Shown here in pieces: positions 1 through 11,739 of a stretch of 64,000 nucleotides of DNA (position 1 is the first letter of the stretch; each line of letters opens with the position of its first letter). This DNA comes from Datura wrightii (Eukaryota; Streptophyta; Magnoliopsida; Solanales; Solanaceae). A program made the position numbers and the translations under genes. The notes below the pieces were generated by a model, which worked only from the letters and a program-made list of their open reading frames with translations, was not told where the DNA came from and did no database searches. The stretch covers positions 155,312,501 to 155,376,500 of the forward strand of contig JASDFA010000010.1 of NCBI GenBank assembly GCA_035772735.1, written 5' to 3'.

Positions 1-87
1 ATGTAAAACAAAAAATATTTTACAAAATTCGAAAAATTAATTAATTAATATAAAAAATTAAAAATAATAAAAATAAAAATAAATGAT

Positions 88-122
88 AAAAAATTAAAAA
101 TTAAAAATTAAAAATTAAAAAT
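88..122. repeat. AAAATTA-type simple repeat
   Basis: About five consecutive 7-bp units of the type AAAATTA. It is a low-complexity microsatellite with no gene nearby. Confidence 0.75.
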
Positions 123-662
123 AACTTTATAATTATACTATATAATTATCTGTAATTCTCACATCTCTAAAAAAATTTAATAATATAATTACTCTCTTTT
201 AATTATACTTAATTTTCTGCTAACTAAATAATTATTTAATTAAATAAACAAAATTAAATTAATATAATTATATTTAATTATGTCCAAAATTTAATTTTCA
301 GATGAGTTTTAAATGGGTCCCGGCTGAATTTGATAATGCAAACAAGGAAACAGCGTGGCGTGTTGCAAGTTGCAACTTGCAAGTAGTGGTGCACAAAAAT
401 AGAGGAAGAAGCAAAGAGGAGGTTAGATTTGTAAATTCACATAATATAGGTAAGTAGGGGCAAATTTGGATTCTTTCCCAAAATAATTGGCATCTTAACT
501 CATCATTGGCCCCCACCAACCTCTTATTTTGGATCTTCACCATATATCTCTGCCTCCACATTTTTCTTCCACGCTTACGGCAAATTGCGTATTTCACCAA
601 ATATCAAAAAATCAAAGTTTAAAAAATAATAATTTTTTTGATATTATTTTAAATTTTAAAAA

Positions 663-692
663 TTAATTTAATTTAATTTAATTTAATTTAAA
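663..692. repeat. TTTAA-type simple repeat
   Basis: Short run of pentanucleotide units (TTTAA type) in AT-rich intergenic DNA. Confidence 0.7.
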
Positions 693-3600
693 TTTTAAGT
701 AAATCAATACTGAAAAAAGTCAAATTAAATTAACTATATAAATATATTATATAACTCAACTAAAGTTATAGGCGAATTTTGAATATTTAAGACATAGTCA
801 CTACCAAAATAAAGATATATATTAATTATTAAGTGAGAATTGATCCCTAGTTAGGTAAATAATTCATTCAATCAAGTACATCATTTAACTTTTTTATAGT
901 ATAGGTGATAATTAAAAATATTATCTCAATTTTAAAATATATATATTTAAAATATTAAATTTTACGAAAAAATCACGCATTCACGTGTTTCATATTTTGA
1001 ACTATAAATTCGTCCCCAACAAAGACATACTCTTCCCCACTATCTTCAACTAATTGATTACACCACAAATTACATTTATTATGTGAAAAAATACTACATT
1101 TATGTAAAAGATATTTTCTTTCTTGTATTATGTAGATAAGAAGTGAATGAAAAGTATTATGTTGAAAATTAAAAAGAATATTGTATTGTGTTTATATTTT
1201 GAGATTAGTGTAGTGAAAGAGAGAGTTGTAGATAAAATAAAAATATTTTAAACCTCCAATTTATTCACTATTCTAAAAGAGTAATTTTATATTGAAAGAA
1301 GGTGTTTTTATTGGTGGAGTTTTGAAATCTTCAACTAATCCTGAATTGTTTGATTCACACGTTGTTGTTGTTGGGCTGTTGTATCATGAAGAGGATAAGT
1401 TAAGAGTTATATTGTTGAACCAATGAAGATTGTACGGTAGTATATAGGTTTGAATCTCCTTGAAGAAAGTGAGATATCCGCGCCTCAATCCGAAGATTTA
1501 TTTATTTATTTTTTATTCATATGTGTGTGTGTATAACTTTTTAAAAATTTTATGGTACATATTAATCTTAATTTTAAAAAATAAATTTTGTAAGAAGATA
1601 TAAATTTTAAATATAAATTTATAAAGATAATAAAATCAATTGATATTTTAACTTGATATGAAATTTAAAAAAAATAATTTATTTTTAAAAATTTCATAAT
1701 TTTAAAATATATAAAAATATTAATTTAGGATAAAAATTTTTAAAATATCTTAAACATATTATAACATTCTTTTCTCTATTAAAACAATTCGTGTTAGAAA
1801 AAAATAAAAGATTAAATTAAAATTTAAAGGTTAATTAATTTTAAATATAAAAATATTTCGTTTTTGAAACTTATTAATGAAGAAATAAGATTGCCTAAAA
1901 TGAAAACTAACTTCAACATACGCTAATCATGGATTAAGTAGAATGATTGAAACTTTTTTCAAAATTTTAAATTCAAACCTTTATGAATTAAAAAAATTAT
2001 ATTAAAAATATAAATTGGAATTTAATGAAACCTTGATGCACTTACCGAGTACAAAGTAAACAAAAGGAAAAAGAAAAACTCTAACGCCTATACTAAAATG
2101 GAAATGCAAATTAAATTGAAATAAAGGAAATAATGGAAATGTAAATGAATACTTTGAAGTTCGAATTAAACGGGAAGTAAAATAATGAAATTACGTTTAA
2201 ACCATTTTTCTTTTTCACATTGTTAACACAGGTTTTAGGTTTTAACTAAAATGTTACATTCACTTATACCTTTTTAAATTTTTCCAAAGTAAAGTGTATA
2301 TTTCAATGTAACTTTAAATGTTAAAAATAGTAAATTATGCTACGCCAACATATTGAACTCTTTACAAGAATATACTGATTTGTGTCATAATCGCAAGTGC
2401 ATGGCACCGCATGTCATTCCTAACTTTAGCTTCTCTTTTATTATAATAATAATTATTTCTAAAATTTAAAATTGAAGCTGACAATTATTTTTTATTTATA
2501 TCTTTTATGATTTAATTAGATTAATAATTTATTACTAATTACATATTTTATAAATATTTTAAAATAAAAAAATAAAATGTAAATATGTTTTTGTGTGACG
2601 AGAGCTGATATGTTAGAGACACGATTTTAATTTTCTTCATTTTAATTGTTTGTATGATTTTGACTTGACACTATGTTTAACAAAGCAAAAAAGATTTTTG
2701 GATCTTGTGGTCCTAAATTAAACTAAGGATGTAAAATATTAAAAGTTAAAATTAAAGAGTTGTCGAAACAGAAAATAGTTGTTTTTAAAAAGGACTAAAA
2801 AGAAAAGTTAGACAAAAAATTGAAATAGAGGTAGTATTATTTTTCTTTTTTATTATGTTTCTTTATTTTAATTTTTAAAAGATCTTATTAATATCTCAGA
2901 ATTTTCTACCACTTTATAATATTTATCAAAATTTTATACTTTACATAAAAATTTTACAATATATTAATATTTTTACCCAACTTGTAGTATTATTTATATA
3001 GACTCTAACCTTTTTATTTTATTTTTGAAAAGGACCTACACCACTAAGCTAAAAATTAATTAATTCTTTAAAAAATATTATTTGTGTAAATTCTTATTAA
3101 ATTTAAAATACATAGTTATACACATTTAGTGTTTTAAATTGTTATAATATACTTCATTCTTTTATGATATATTATTCAAGAAAGCGAAAGTATCCAACTA
3201 AATTTGACCACATTAGAAAAAGCATGTCCGATTAAGTTTGACCATTGATAGAGAAATATGTTGTTGCATAATTATACATCTCATGTTGGCAAATTTCTTT
3301 TTAAATTACTTTTCAAATAGTGTTTTAAAGAAAGAGGCCTTTTTCTGTACTATTTGAGAATATTTTAATATTTTATAATTAAAAAAAAAGACTTGAAATA
3401 AAATTTATATCTTTTTAATATTTTATCAAGTATCATTGTCAAACAAAGTTAGCACCATACAAGTTGCAACTACAATTGAAATTTCAAAACTTATATAAGG
3501 GTGTTAATTTGTAATAGTATAATAAATATTTAATTGTAAATCTATATAAATTGTTTATTGTGAGTTTCTTTTTAAGAAATTTTTTTTTTGCCTTCTTTAC

Positions 3601-4650
3601 CTAATATAGAAAATAAGCAATACAAATAAAATAATGTGTATTACAGAAATAATAAAATTATTATATATAAATATCATATTTTATTATTTTATTAAATAAA
3701 AATGAACACTTGAGTTATATAATTACCGAAGTGATATTTTTTATAATTAAAAGCTCATTGAAACATACAAATGAAATAGTTTCTCTTAAAAAAATATTTT
3801 TTTAATTATATATAAATATCATATGTTGTTGTAAATTTTAGTTATAAAATTATCAAAAAGATAATTTATAGTTAAAAATACTACATAAAAAAATTTATTT
3901 GAGGTTTTTTAATTATATAGCAAATGTGGAAAGTAGTGCATTTAAAATTAAAAAAAAAATTGAATAAGAAGTGGGTTCATGAAAAGAAATTTAATTAGTT
4001 ATTGATCAATATGCTTATTTAATAGATTTAAAATTACTTTTTTGCCCTCAATCTGCCACTTCTTCGTCTTTCCATATAATAGAAATATTTAATTAAAAAA
4101 ATAATTTATTTTATTAAATGAATAACTCAATAAATTATTTCATATTTGACACGCCATGGACTTTCCAAATGTGTAAATTGTCTTTTTTATTCTACCAAAA
4201 TGAATTGCCGGATATAAGAAAGGATGCTTTTTTCGTTTATTTTTTTATTTTTTTATTATATTAAAAATAAATAATATTTTATTTATTTAATTTTATTCGA
4301 ATTTATTTGGATTGTACTTTTTTTAATTCGAAAATCAAATATCCAAACCAAAATTTTCATATCCAATTTGATGGCCCGAACGCTCGTCCCTAAATATTTT
4401 CCTATTTTTCTATTCCCAAAATAGTGATACAATTTTACAATTACAATATTTTAGTTTCATCAGTTTTTTTCCTTTAATCCTACGTATGGATGGATTAAAA
4501 TGAACTAAATTAATATAATTTATTTTGTAATTTTAATTTATGTGGTATATTTTTTTAGTTTATTGTAAAATAAATATTATATTTTTATAAATAAAAATAA
4601 TTTAATTTTAACTTTTAAAATTTTAATAAAATAATTTATAATTATATAAA

Positions 4651-5545
4651 GGGTGACCACACTTCAAGTTTGCTTTAGAAATCAAACTCGCTCCTCAATT
4701 TTGAATAATAGACATTCTCCGCCGTTTATCCTAATTGACTTTTTAAAAATATATGTTTTACGCTTGTTATTTTCAATCCTCTACTTATATAATATTTTTT
4801 TATATTATATATGATATTTATTTTTCTAACCTAGATATTTATAGTCTCTTATGTAAATTCATTAACCTTATAAGTAAAATAAAACTATTGTCACAAAATC
4901 TAATGCTATTTGGTATTTTTTATTATTGTTATTAAAATATTATATGCATTAAATGTGTATATATGTATATGCATGCATACGTGTGTATTTATGTTTCTCA
5001 CTTTCTTATCCTCTATTGTCTATATAAATATGTAAAATTTGATTGTTATTCATAGAATATTTCATAAATTATAATTTGAAACTAATTTATACTTATAAAT
5101 AAATAATATTTTAATTTTTTTTGTGTTTTATTAAATTTTTTTTTGTATTTCATACATTGAAATATATTTATAAAATTATTATTACCTTTTATTTTCACTT
5201 GTATATATAAATATTAGAATTTTAATTATTATTAATAAAATTATTTTTTATTATGCTAATTTAATATATTATAGAACATCATTAAATTATATATTTAATT
5301 AATATTTTTTATTTTATTTCATCCTAAAAGCTAATTCTTATTTTTTTATTAAAAAAATTATTACATAAATTAAAAAAAATTATGATTTTAAAGAAGTAAA
5401 AAGAAGAAGATAAAGTTAATAATGTTAGGATAAAATAGCTAATTTTAAAGTCAATCAGAATAAAAAGAGAGAATGTCAATTGTTCAAAGTTGAGGAGAAG
5501 TTTGATTTTTAGAGTAACTTTGAGGAGTGAAAATGATAGTCACCC
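4651..5545. mobile_element. Non-autonomous MULE-type MITE with a 9-bp target duplication
   Basis: The left end starts GGGTGACCACACTTC and the right end, read on the other strand, starts GGGTGACTATCATTTTCAC. The similarity continues inward as related subterminal sequence (ATCAAAC and CTCCTCAA motifs). The 9 bases TTATATAAA occur immediately outside both ends (4642-4650 and 5546-5554), a perfect direct duplication. A 9-bp duplication with these ends is typical of Mutator-like elements. The interior is AT-rich and has no transposase, so the element is non-autonomous. A diverged relative lies near 10.7-11.4 kb. Confidence 0.75.
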
Positions 5546-6307
5546 TTATATAAATAATCTATATTAAATCACAAATTTTATATTTTTAAAAAGTTTTTTT
5601 AAATAAAATTAAATAATACCTCATAAATTAAAATAAAAAAATTTTTACTCAAAAATTTTCTATTAGTATTAGTAAAAACTGAATCCCAACTCTCACTAAG
5701 ACCTATCTTCTCAATCCTCTCCAAAAATTAGTTTTGCTAAAATGTGCTGGATTTAAACAATGAGTCAGTGATCGAACTCGCCCAAATTTTACAAAATTTT
5801 GATCTCTTTATTTTCTATAATTATTTTATTATCAAATAATTTTGTCAAAAATAGCCTCTTGATCCACAAAACTAATCAGCATATTATTGTATTTTGTTAT
5901 CAAATAAAATTAATATTTTCTTTTAAAATCATAACTATATATAACATATATTCCCAACATTCATTTTACTTGATAAATTTCATTGTTTGAGAGTCGAATT
6001 GTATGAATTTTTACTAATATTATGAATAACATTTTAATATTATATTAATATGAGAAGAGTTGTAACTTATACTATTTTTTATATAATTTCTAACATCAAA
6101 ATTTAAAATTCAATATATCGAATAGATCGAATCTAATTTAATTTAATTGTGAAGATTAATCAAATCAATTCCAATAAAGCAATATATGACAAATAAAAAT
6201 GAATAAAAGGATTGGTAATTTCTTTAGTCGAGTCATAATTCGTACGAACTTAATAAATTGAATAAATTATATTTTTATGAGTTAATTTTAATATTTGTAA
6301 TACTCTT
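5546..6307. other. AT-rich intergenic DNA, nothing recognised
   Basis: AT-rich sequence between two MITEs with no supported gene or structured element. The short reading frame near 5.8-6.0 kb has low-complexity composition and is not credible as a protein. Confidence 0.6.
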
Positions 6308-6309
6308 TG

Positions 6310-6737
6310 GGGCCGTTCGGTAAGCTGTATTAATTAGATTAATCCTTGGATTAATAGTTAGTCTAGCTAATATATTATTTGGTTACTCAATTCAACCTAT
6401 TACATGAATTAGTTATGCACAATAGAGTATATTATTTTATAGCAAGAAAATAAATGATAACTAATTTTGAGATAATTAATCCCCGAATAAGATCCATAAA
6501 TGATTAGACTACCTATCAATCCCGTTTCTAAATTTCTTTATACAAAAATTCAAGAGTATAATTGTAAAGAAGATTTTTGTAAAGTTTTAAATCAATACAA
6601 AAATATAATATATCTAATTTTTAACATAATAAACTAAATATTTAATAAAAAATAATTCATATATTAATAATTTTTACACTACTAATCCTTATATTACTAA
6701 TCCAGGTATTGCTTGTCTTCGTAACAAACTAGCCCTT
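6310..6737. mobile_element. MITE upstream of the ERF gene
   Basis: The left end reads GGGGCCGTTCGGTAAGC and the right end is an imperfect inverted match (AACAAACTAGCCC). The interior shares long blocks with a second element at about 62.49-62.94 kb, for example TTGGTTACTCAATTCAA and the block around ATAATTGTAAAGAAGATTTT. Two dispersed copies with matching ends support a MITE. The superfamily is uncertain (hAT or Harbinger type) because the target duplication is unclear. It ends about 130 bp upstream of the ERF TATA box. Confidence 0.65.
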
Positions 6738-6870
6738 TGAGTCTTGTCCATCGGGAACAATTTTGGTAACACGTAATTGAGCACCTTCCTTGGGGGCATA
6801 AACGTAACTTTAGTTCCTAACTCGGCCTCGTTCCTGCCGAGTTCTCAACCTCCTTTTATCTCTCTCTCCC

Positions 6871-6880
6871 TATATAAAAG
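6871..6880 (+). promoter_or_regulatory. TATA box of the group VII ERF gene
   Basis: TATATAAAAG follows a CT-rich stretch and lies about 128 bp upstream of the ATG at 6999. This predicts transcription starting near 6900-6910 and a 5' leader of roughly 90-100 bases. Confidence 0.65.
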
Positions 6881-6998
6881 TTGATTCCTTCAAGACTTTC
6901 TAATACATTTTCCGTTCAAAATTATATATATCGCCGTTAAATTTTTTTCCGACCAGTACTTTTTCCAGTTGTGAAAACTTTTTGAGATAATACAAGGC

Positions 6999-7958
6999 AT
7001 GTGTGGCGGTGCGATTATCTCCGACTTGGTACCTCCCAGCCGGATTTCACGCCGGCTAACGGCTGACTTGCTATGGGGTACCTCCGATCCGAGCAAGAAG
7101 AAGAAAAACCCTAGCAATTACAACTCAAAGCCCTTGAGGTCTAAGTTTATTGACCTCGACGATGAATTTGAGGCTGACTTTCAGGACTTCGAGGACTATT
7201 CCGATGACGTTGATGATGTCAAGTCCTTTGGTAAGTTCTCTTCTCTGATTTTTGTTTTCTCGATCGGTTGGAGCCTCTCTAGCTTTGAAAATGTTACCAT
7301 GATTTTCTGAAACAGTTTTTTTTATATTCCTGTGTAAGCACGTTTTATTCTCGCAAAACACCACGAAATGACTGCTTCACAGAAATTAGAAAAGATTTTG
7401 GGTCATACCAAACACACCTGAGTCGAATTATGTTGTATGGTTCAGTTGTAGAACTCGATTTAGTTTGAGAATTTTGGTGTTTGTTTGTGTTTGGAGTGCT
7501 ATTTCACTTGGTGATGAGAATACCGGAAGTTAGGTGAATTGGGGTTTAAAATTATATTTTCTATTGAAATGGTTCCTTCTAGTGTGTTATTGGTATTCAT
7601 ATAAGAGGAGAAAAGAAAAAACTTTTGGGTCTAGGATGTTTGTGAATTGTAAAAAGAGGAGAAAGATGCTATTTTTTTCTTCCTTATTAATCCGAGGAAT
7701 GATATTTCGGACAAAACATGATCCTAAGTTAGTTGTAAATTTATGCAATTGTGGACTATGGTTGGTGGTTAAACCAAATTAGATTTTTGCGCCTCCTTAA
7801 AGTGTCCTGCAGCTCCAGTTCTCGTCTTATCAGAGGCTTTGTTGGACCCAGATTGTGAAGTGGTCATTTACATAGTAGATTTACTAGATGATGAACACAA
7901 TTTCTAGATGACAAACCTTCTATCTCCAGGGGGTTTGCTTCATGATGCTGATAGCTTT

Positions 7959-7994
<36 letters not shown>

Positions 7995-9160
7995 CATAAT
8001 TTAGGGGAAGCTGGTATATGAAAGTAATCTGGCATGAATGACAACAGAAAACATATTTTTGCATGTGTTTTGATCTTGATTACTCACTGTCCTTAGTTTT
8101 AGTCATGGTTGAAAACGTTTTTGAATAAACTTGATTTTGGTAATCTAGTACTAGCAATATCAGAGAACATGCTCTGTGTTTTTCACTTTCTTGGTATCTG
8201 TTTGTCATTTTAGTTGATTGATTGTTGCATTTTTTGTGCTATTATGGGTGGCTGACATGCTCCATTCATTTTATTTCCAAAGGCTCCAAATCTGTGAGAT
8301 CTGTTGATTCAAACTGTGAAGCTGACAGATCCTCCAAGAGAAAGAGGAAGAATCAGTACCGGGGGATCAGACAGCGTCCTTGGGGCAAGTGGGCAGCTGA
8401 GATACGTGATCCAAGGAAAGGGATTCGAGTCTGGCTTGGAACTTTCAATTCTGCAGAAGAAGCTGCCAGAGCTTATGATGTCGAGGCACGAAGGATCAGA
8501 GGCAAGAAAGCTAAGGTGAACTTTCCCGATGAAGCTCATGTGTCTGCTTCAAGACGTGCTGTTAAGGTAAATCCCCACAAGGCACTTGGTGATGAGAACT
8601 CGGACATAGTTCAGTCCAACACCACTTCGATTAACAACTTGGACGGTGGATCTGATGATTCCTTCAGCTTTTTCGAAGAGAAACCAGCAGCAAAGCAGTA
8701 CGGCTACGAGAATATGTGTTTTGCTGCTGGAGATATGGGAGTGAGCTCACTATCCCCTTCAGCTGGTACAAATGTTTACTTCAGCTCTGATGAAGGAAGT
8801 AACAATTTCGACTGCGCTGATTTCGGTTGGGCTGAACCGGGTGTGAGGACTCCAGAGATCTCATCTGTTCTGTCAGAAGTTCAAGAAAGTAATGGGAATG
8901 AAGATGCTAGACCAGAGAAAAAACTGAAGTCCTGTTCCAGCACTTCATTGGCAGATGAGGGGAACACTGTGAACACGCTATCTGAAGAGCTTTCGGCTTT
9001 TGAATCCCAGATGAAGTTCTTGCACATCCCATATCTCGAGGGAAACTGGGATGCATCAGTTGATGCCTTCCTCAATACAGATGCAATTCAGGAAGGTGGA
9101 AATGCCATGGACCTTTGGTCCTTCGATGATGTTCCTTCTTTAATGGGAGGTGTCTACTAA
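6999..9160 (+). CDS. Group VII ethylene response factor (RAP2.12/JERF1-like)
   Basis: Two exons, 6999-7230 and 8283-9160, join across a 1,052-bp GT-AG intron. They give a 369-residue protein (the join restores a Gly codon at residue 78). The protein starts MCGGAIISDL, the group VII ERF N-degron. In this family Cys2 is oxidised by plant cysteine oxidases and the protein is degraded via the N-degron pathway in air, stabilising it in hypoxia. An acidic region (about 52-75) precedes a basic nuclear signal KRKRK (96-100) and one AP2/ERF DNA-binding domain at about 102-161 (YRGIRQRPWGKW, WLGTF, EEAARAYD). This domain type binds GCC-box DNA. The conserved acidic C-terminus, with WSFDDVPSLMGG, is the family activation motif. 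Length and exon structure are normal for the family. It resembles JERF1/RAP2.12 more than other ERFs by eye. Confidence 0.95.
7964..7991. repeat. GA dinucleotide microsatellite in the ERF intron
   Basis: About 13 consecutive GA units inside the single intron of the ERF gene. Such runs are commonly polymorphic in length. Confidence 0.9.
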
Positions 9161-10630
9161 GCCATCACACGTGCCTTGTCTTGCTAAGTTTTGTAAATAA
9201 CGCTTCATTTGAGTGAAGTTTGCAACTTTGTCGTCGTGTCCAAAAACCAAAAAAAAAGACTATATATGTGTTGTATTAATTTATTCGAGAAATTTACTCA
9301 GTTTGATGTATGTATGTTTCCTTGTGTGTTTAGGAGATGGCTTACAGTCAAAACATATGCCTTAGCCCTCCCCGATGTGTTGACGATAAAGCGAGCAATA
9401 TAAGGTAAATAGGTAAAACTAACCTCTTAAAACTTGGAATGAAAGATTTTGAATGTAGCGTTATATGGATGATGGCCTGATGTGTGACGACTACCAAAAT
9501 TCTGTTGTTTCATTTACAGTTCTATTATACGGCTGATGACAATTGATGATATACCTTCACAAGTAAAATGCACGTAAATTTCATTTCGATAGCTCACGGA
9601 ACTGATGACAATTGATGATTATGCTTACACATAAGATGTACTCAAATTTTATTTTTATAGCTCATCGAAATTTCGTTAGGTAGGCTAGCCTGTCACAAGC
9701 ATTTGTCCATAATTATTCATCAATAATGTCATTCTCCTACGGCCTTTCTCGATGACCATCTAGAGGTAAAGAAGGAAATTAATTTGTGGCACATTCCAAA
9801 AATGATTTGACACTTATTATCAAGTGGAACACGTACTTACCCTTGGAGAATCATAAAAGCTTTATGATTTATGCCAATTCCAGGAAAGAGAGCATGTGCC
9901 TACTTATTTTTTATTACTATTTTAGAATTGTTTGTTTTTTAAAATTTATCATAAATTTATGAGAGAAAATAAATATTTTTAAAGAGTAAAAAAAGTTATT
10001 TTTTTAAAACTTTAAGAAAATAATTTTTTCTTAAAAATATTTTTAAGAATAATACATTAAGAAGTGTGTTTAGAAAAATCAATCAAACATTAATTAATTT
10101 TTGAAAGGCTTTTTAAATTTTATTGATCAAATTAGAATTTCTTCCCATCAAATTTATTTTTTTTAAAAGAACTATACTTTTTAAGAAAAATTGATTTTAA
10201 AATTTTAATCAAACTAAATTTGAAACAGCATATTGCCTAAAATTTATTGAAAATAAAAGTTCTCTACTAAAAGAGCTAGAACCAAAAATTTTATTAAGAG
10301 AAATCAAACTATAAATAAGTAAATTAAGATGATTCAATATATCAGAATTTATATATGTAGTATAATATTCGAGGGTAAATGAGAGATTCATCCATATTTC
10401 ATAGGGCTATAATTGGAATAGGGGAAGGCCGCTTGTGGCTAGTGGTGATGGTGGGGTCCAATTTGTTTGGAGTTGCGCCCCAAGTGGGAAAGTTCAGCAC
10501 TACTTAATTTATTCATCGAAGAAAGAGTAGAATGAATATCAGTGTTTTTCCCCAAAAATGTAATATTATATATAAAAATATATTTGGATATATGAGCGAT
10601 ATAGTAATTCTCCTAGTTATGATCTTTTAA
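9161..10630. other. ERF 3' region and intergenic DNA
   Basis: The first 200-300 bases are probably the ERF 3' untranslated region. A single clear polyadenylation hexamer could not be chosen. Two short related segments near 9535 and 9603 (sharing GATGACAATTGATGAT) form a local direct repeat. The remainder is AT-rich with no supported gene. Confidence 0.5.
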
Positions 10631-10639
10631 TCATATTAT

Positions 10640-11405
10640 CATTTTCAACCTGGCTGAAAATTATTTACGCCCCTTAATTGTTGCTTTAAAAATTAATTTT
10701 TTTAAATTTTAAGTAATAAGTTTTTTTTATAAACTTTTTAAAATATTTATTTTTACCCTTCTATTAATTTCTTTATTTATTTAATATATTTTTATATTAT
10801 ATATAATATTTATTTTTTAAAGTAGATTTTTATAGTTTTTTATTTAAATTCTATTAATATTATAAGTAGAACAATACTGTTATAAATTTGTTACAAAATA
10901 TAATGATATTTAATATTTTATATTATTATTATTAAAATATTATATATATTAAATGTGTATTTATCTTTCTCCTCTTTCTTATCCTTTAATGTCTATATAA
11001 ATATAAAAAATTTAATTATTTTTAATAGAATATTTCATAAATTATAATAATTTAAATTATTAATAAGTAATCTTTAAGTTTATCTTTATATTATTGACTT
11101 TTTTCTTTTGCATTTCATGCGTTGAAACATATATAAAATTATTATTACTCTTTATTTTCACTTATATAAATAAATATTAGAGTTTCAATTATTATTAATA
11201 AAATTATATTTGTATTTTACTAATTTACTTCATTATAGAACGTCATTAATTTATATATTCAATGAGTATTTTTTATTTTATTTTTATCTCAAAAGTTAAT
11301 ATTTATTTTTTTAATAAAATATTATTACATATATTAAAATAAAATATTATGATTTTAAAGAAGTAAAAAAAAGAATCTAAATTAATAATATAAGGGTAAA
11401 GTAGT
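10640..11405. mobile_element. Diverged relative of the 4.65-kb MITE
   Basis: Long stretches match the interior of the element at 4651-5545 in the same order and orientation. Examples are the ATTAAAATATTATAT ... TTAAATGTGTAT block and the TATCCT..TGTCTATATAAATAT block. The termini are eroded and no target duplication is visible, so the boundaries are approximate. Confidence 0.55.
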
Positions 11406-11739
11406 TATGTACGCGTTGGACTTCTTCAATTCCACGTGTTAGCTATCTCTTTCCTTATTTGATATTTCCAGATCCAAGTCAAATTCGCACCTGCAAAACC
11501 TTCAGTTGTGTATTGAATCTGGTTCATCTATGTTAGTCATCAAAATCTTCAAATAACAAATTTTTCATTTTTGATAATGACAAATATGTATGCATATGAA
11601 TCTGGTGGACACCCACGTATGCATATGAATCTGGTTCAGTTTGTCAGTTGTAAAAACTTTATCAATTACAGTCAATTATCAAAACTCTTCTAATAACAGT
11701 TTCCATCATTTGTATGATATCTGATGATATGCTCATTTG

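Larger units (their letters stand above)
1..4650. other. AT-rich intergenic DNA without a recognised gene
   Basis: I see no convincing gene here. The stretch is very AT-rich and broken by stops in all frames. It opens with a simple AAAATTA-type repeat (about 88-122) and has a TTTAA-type repeat near 663-692. The segment 300-600 is less AT-rich and gives a 100-residue minus-strand reading frame, but that frame has no recognisable domain. Around 1310-1500 there is another more balanced patch resembling part of a dispersed repeat. Nothing else can be supported. Confidence 0.6.

Noticed and set aside
298..600. 100-codon minus-strand reading frame
   Set aside because: No recognisable domain, no supporting splice or promoter context; composition is only locally less AT-rich.
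6890..7364. Minus-strand frames opposite the ERF first exon
   Set aside because: They are antisense shadows of the GC-richer coding exon, with no domain.
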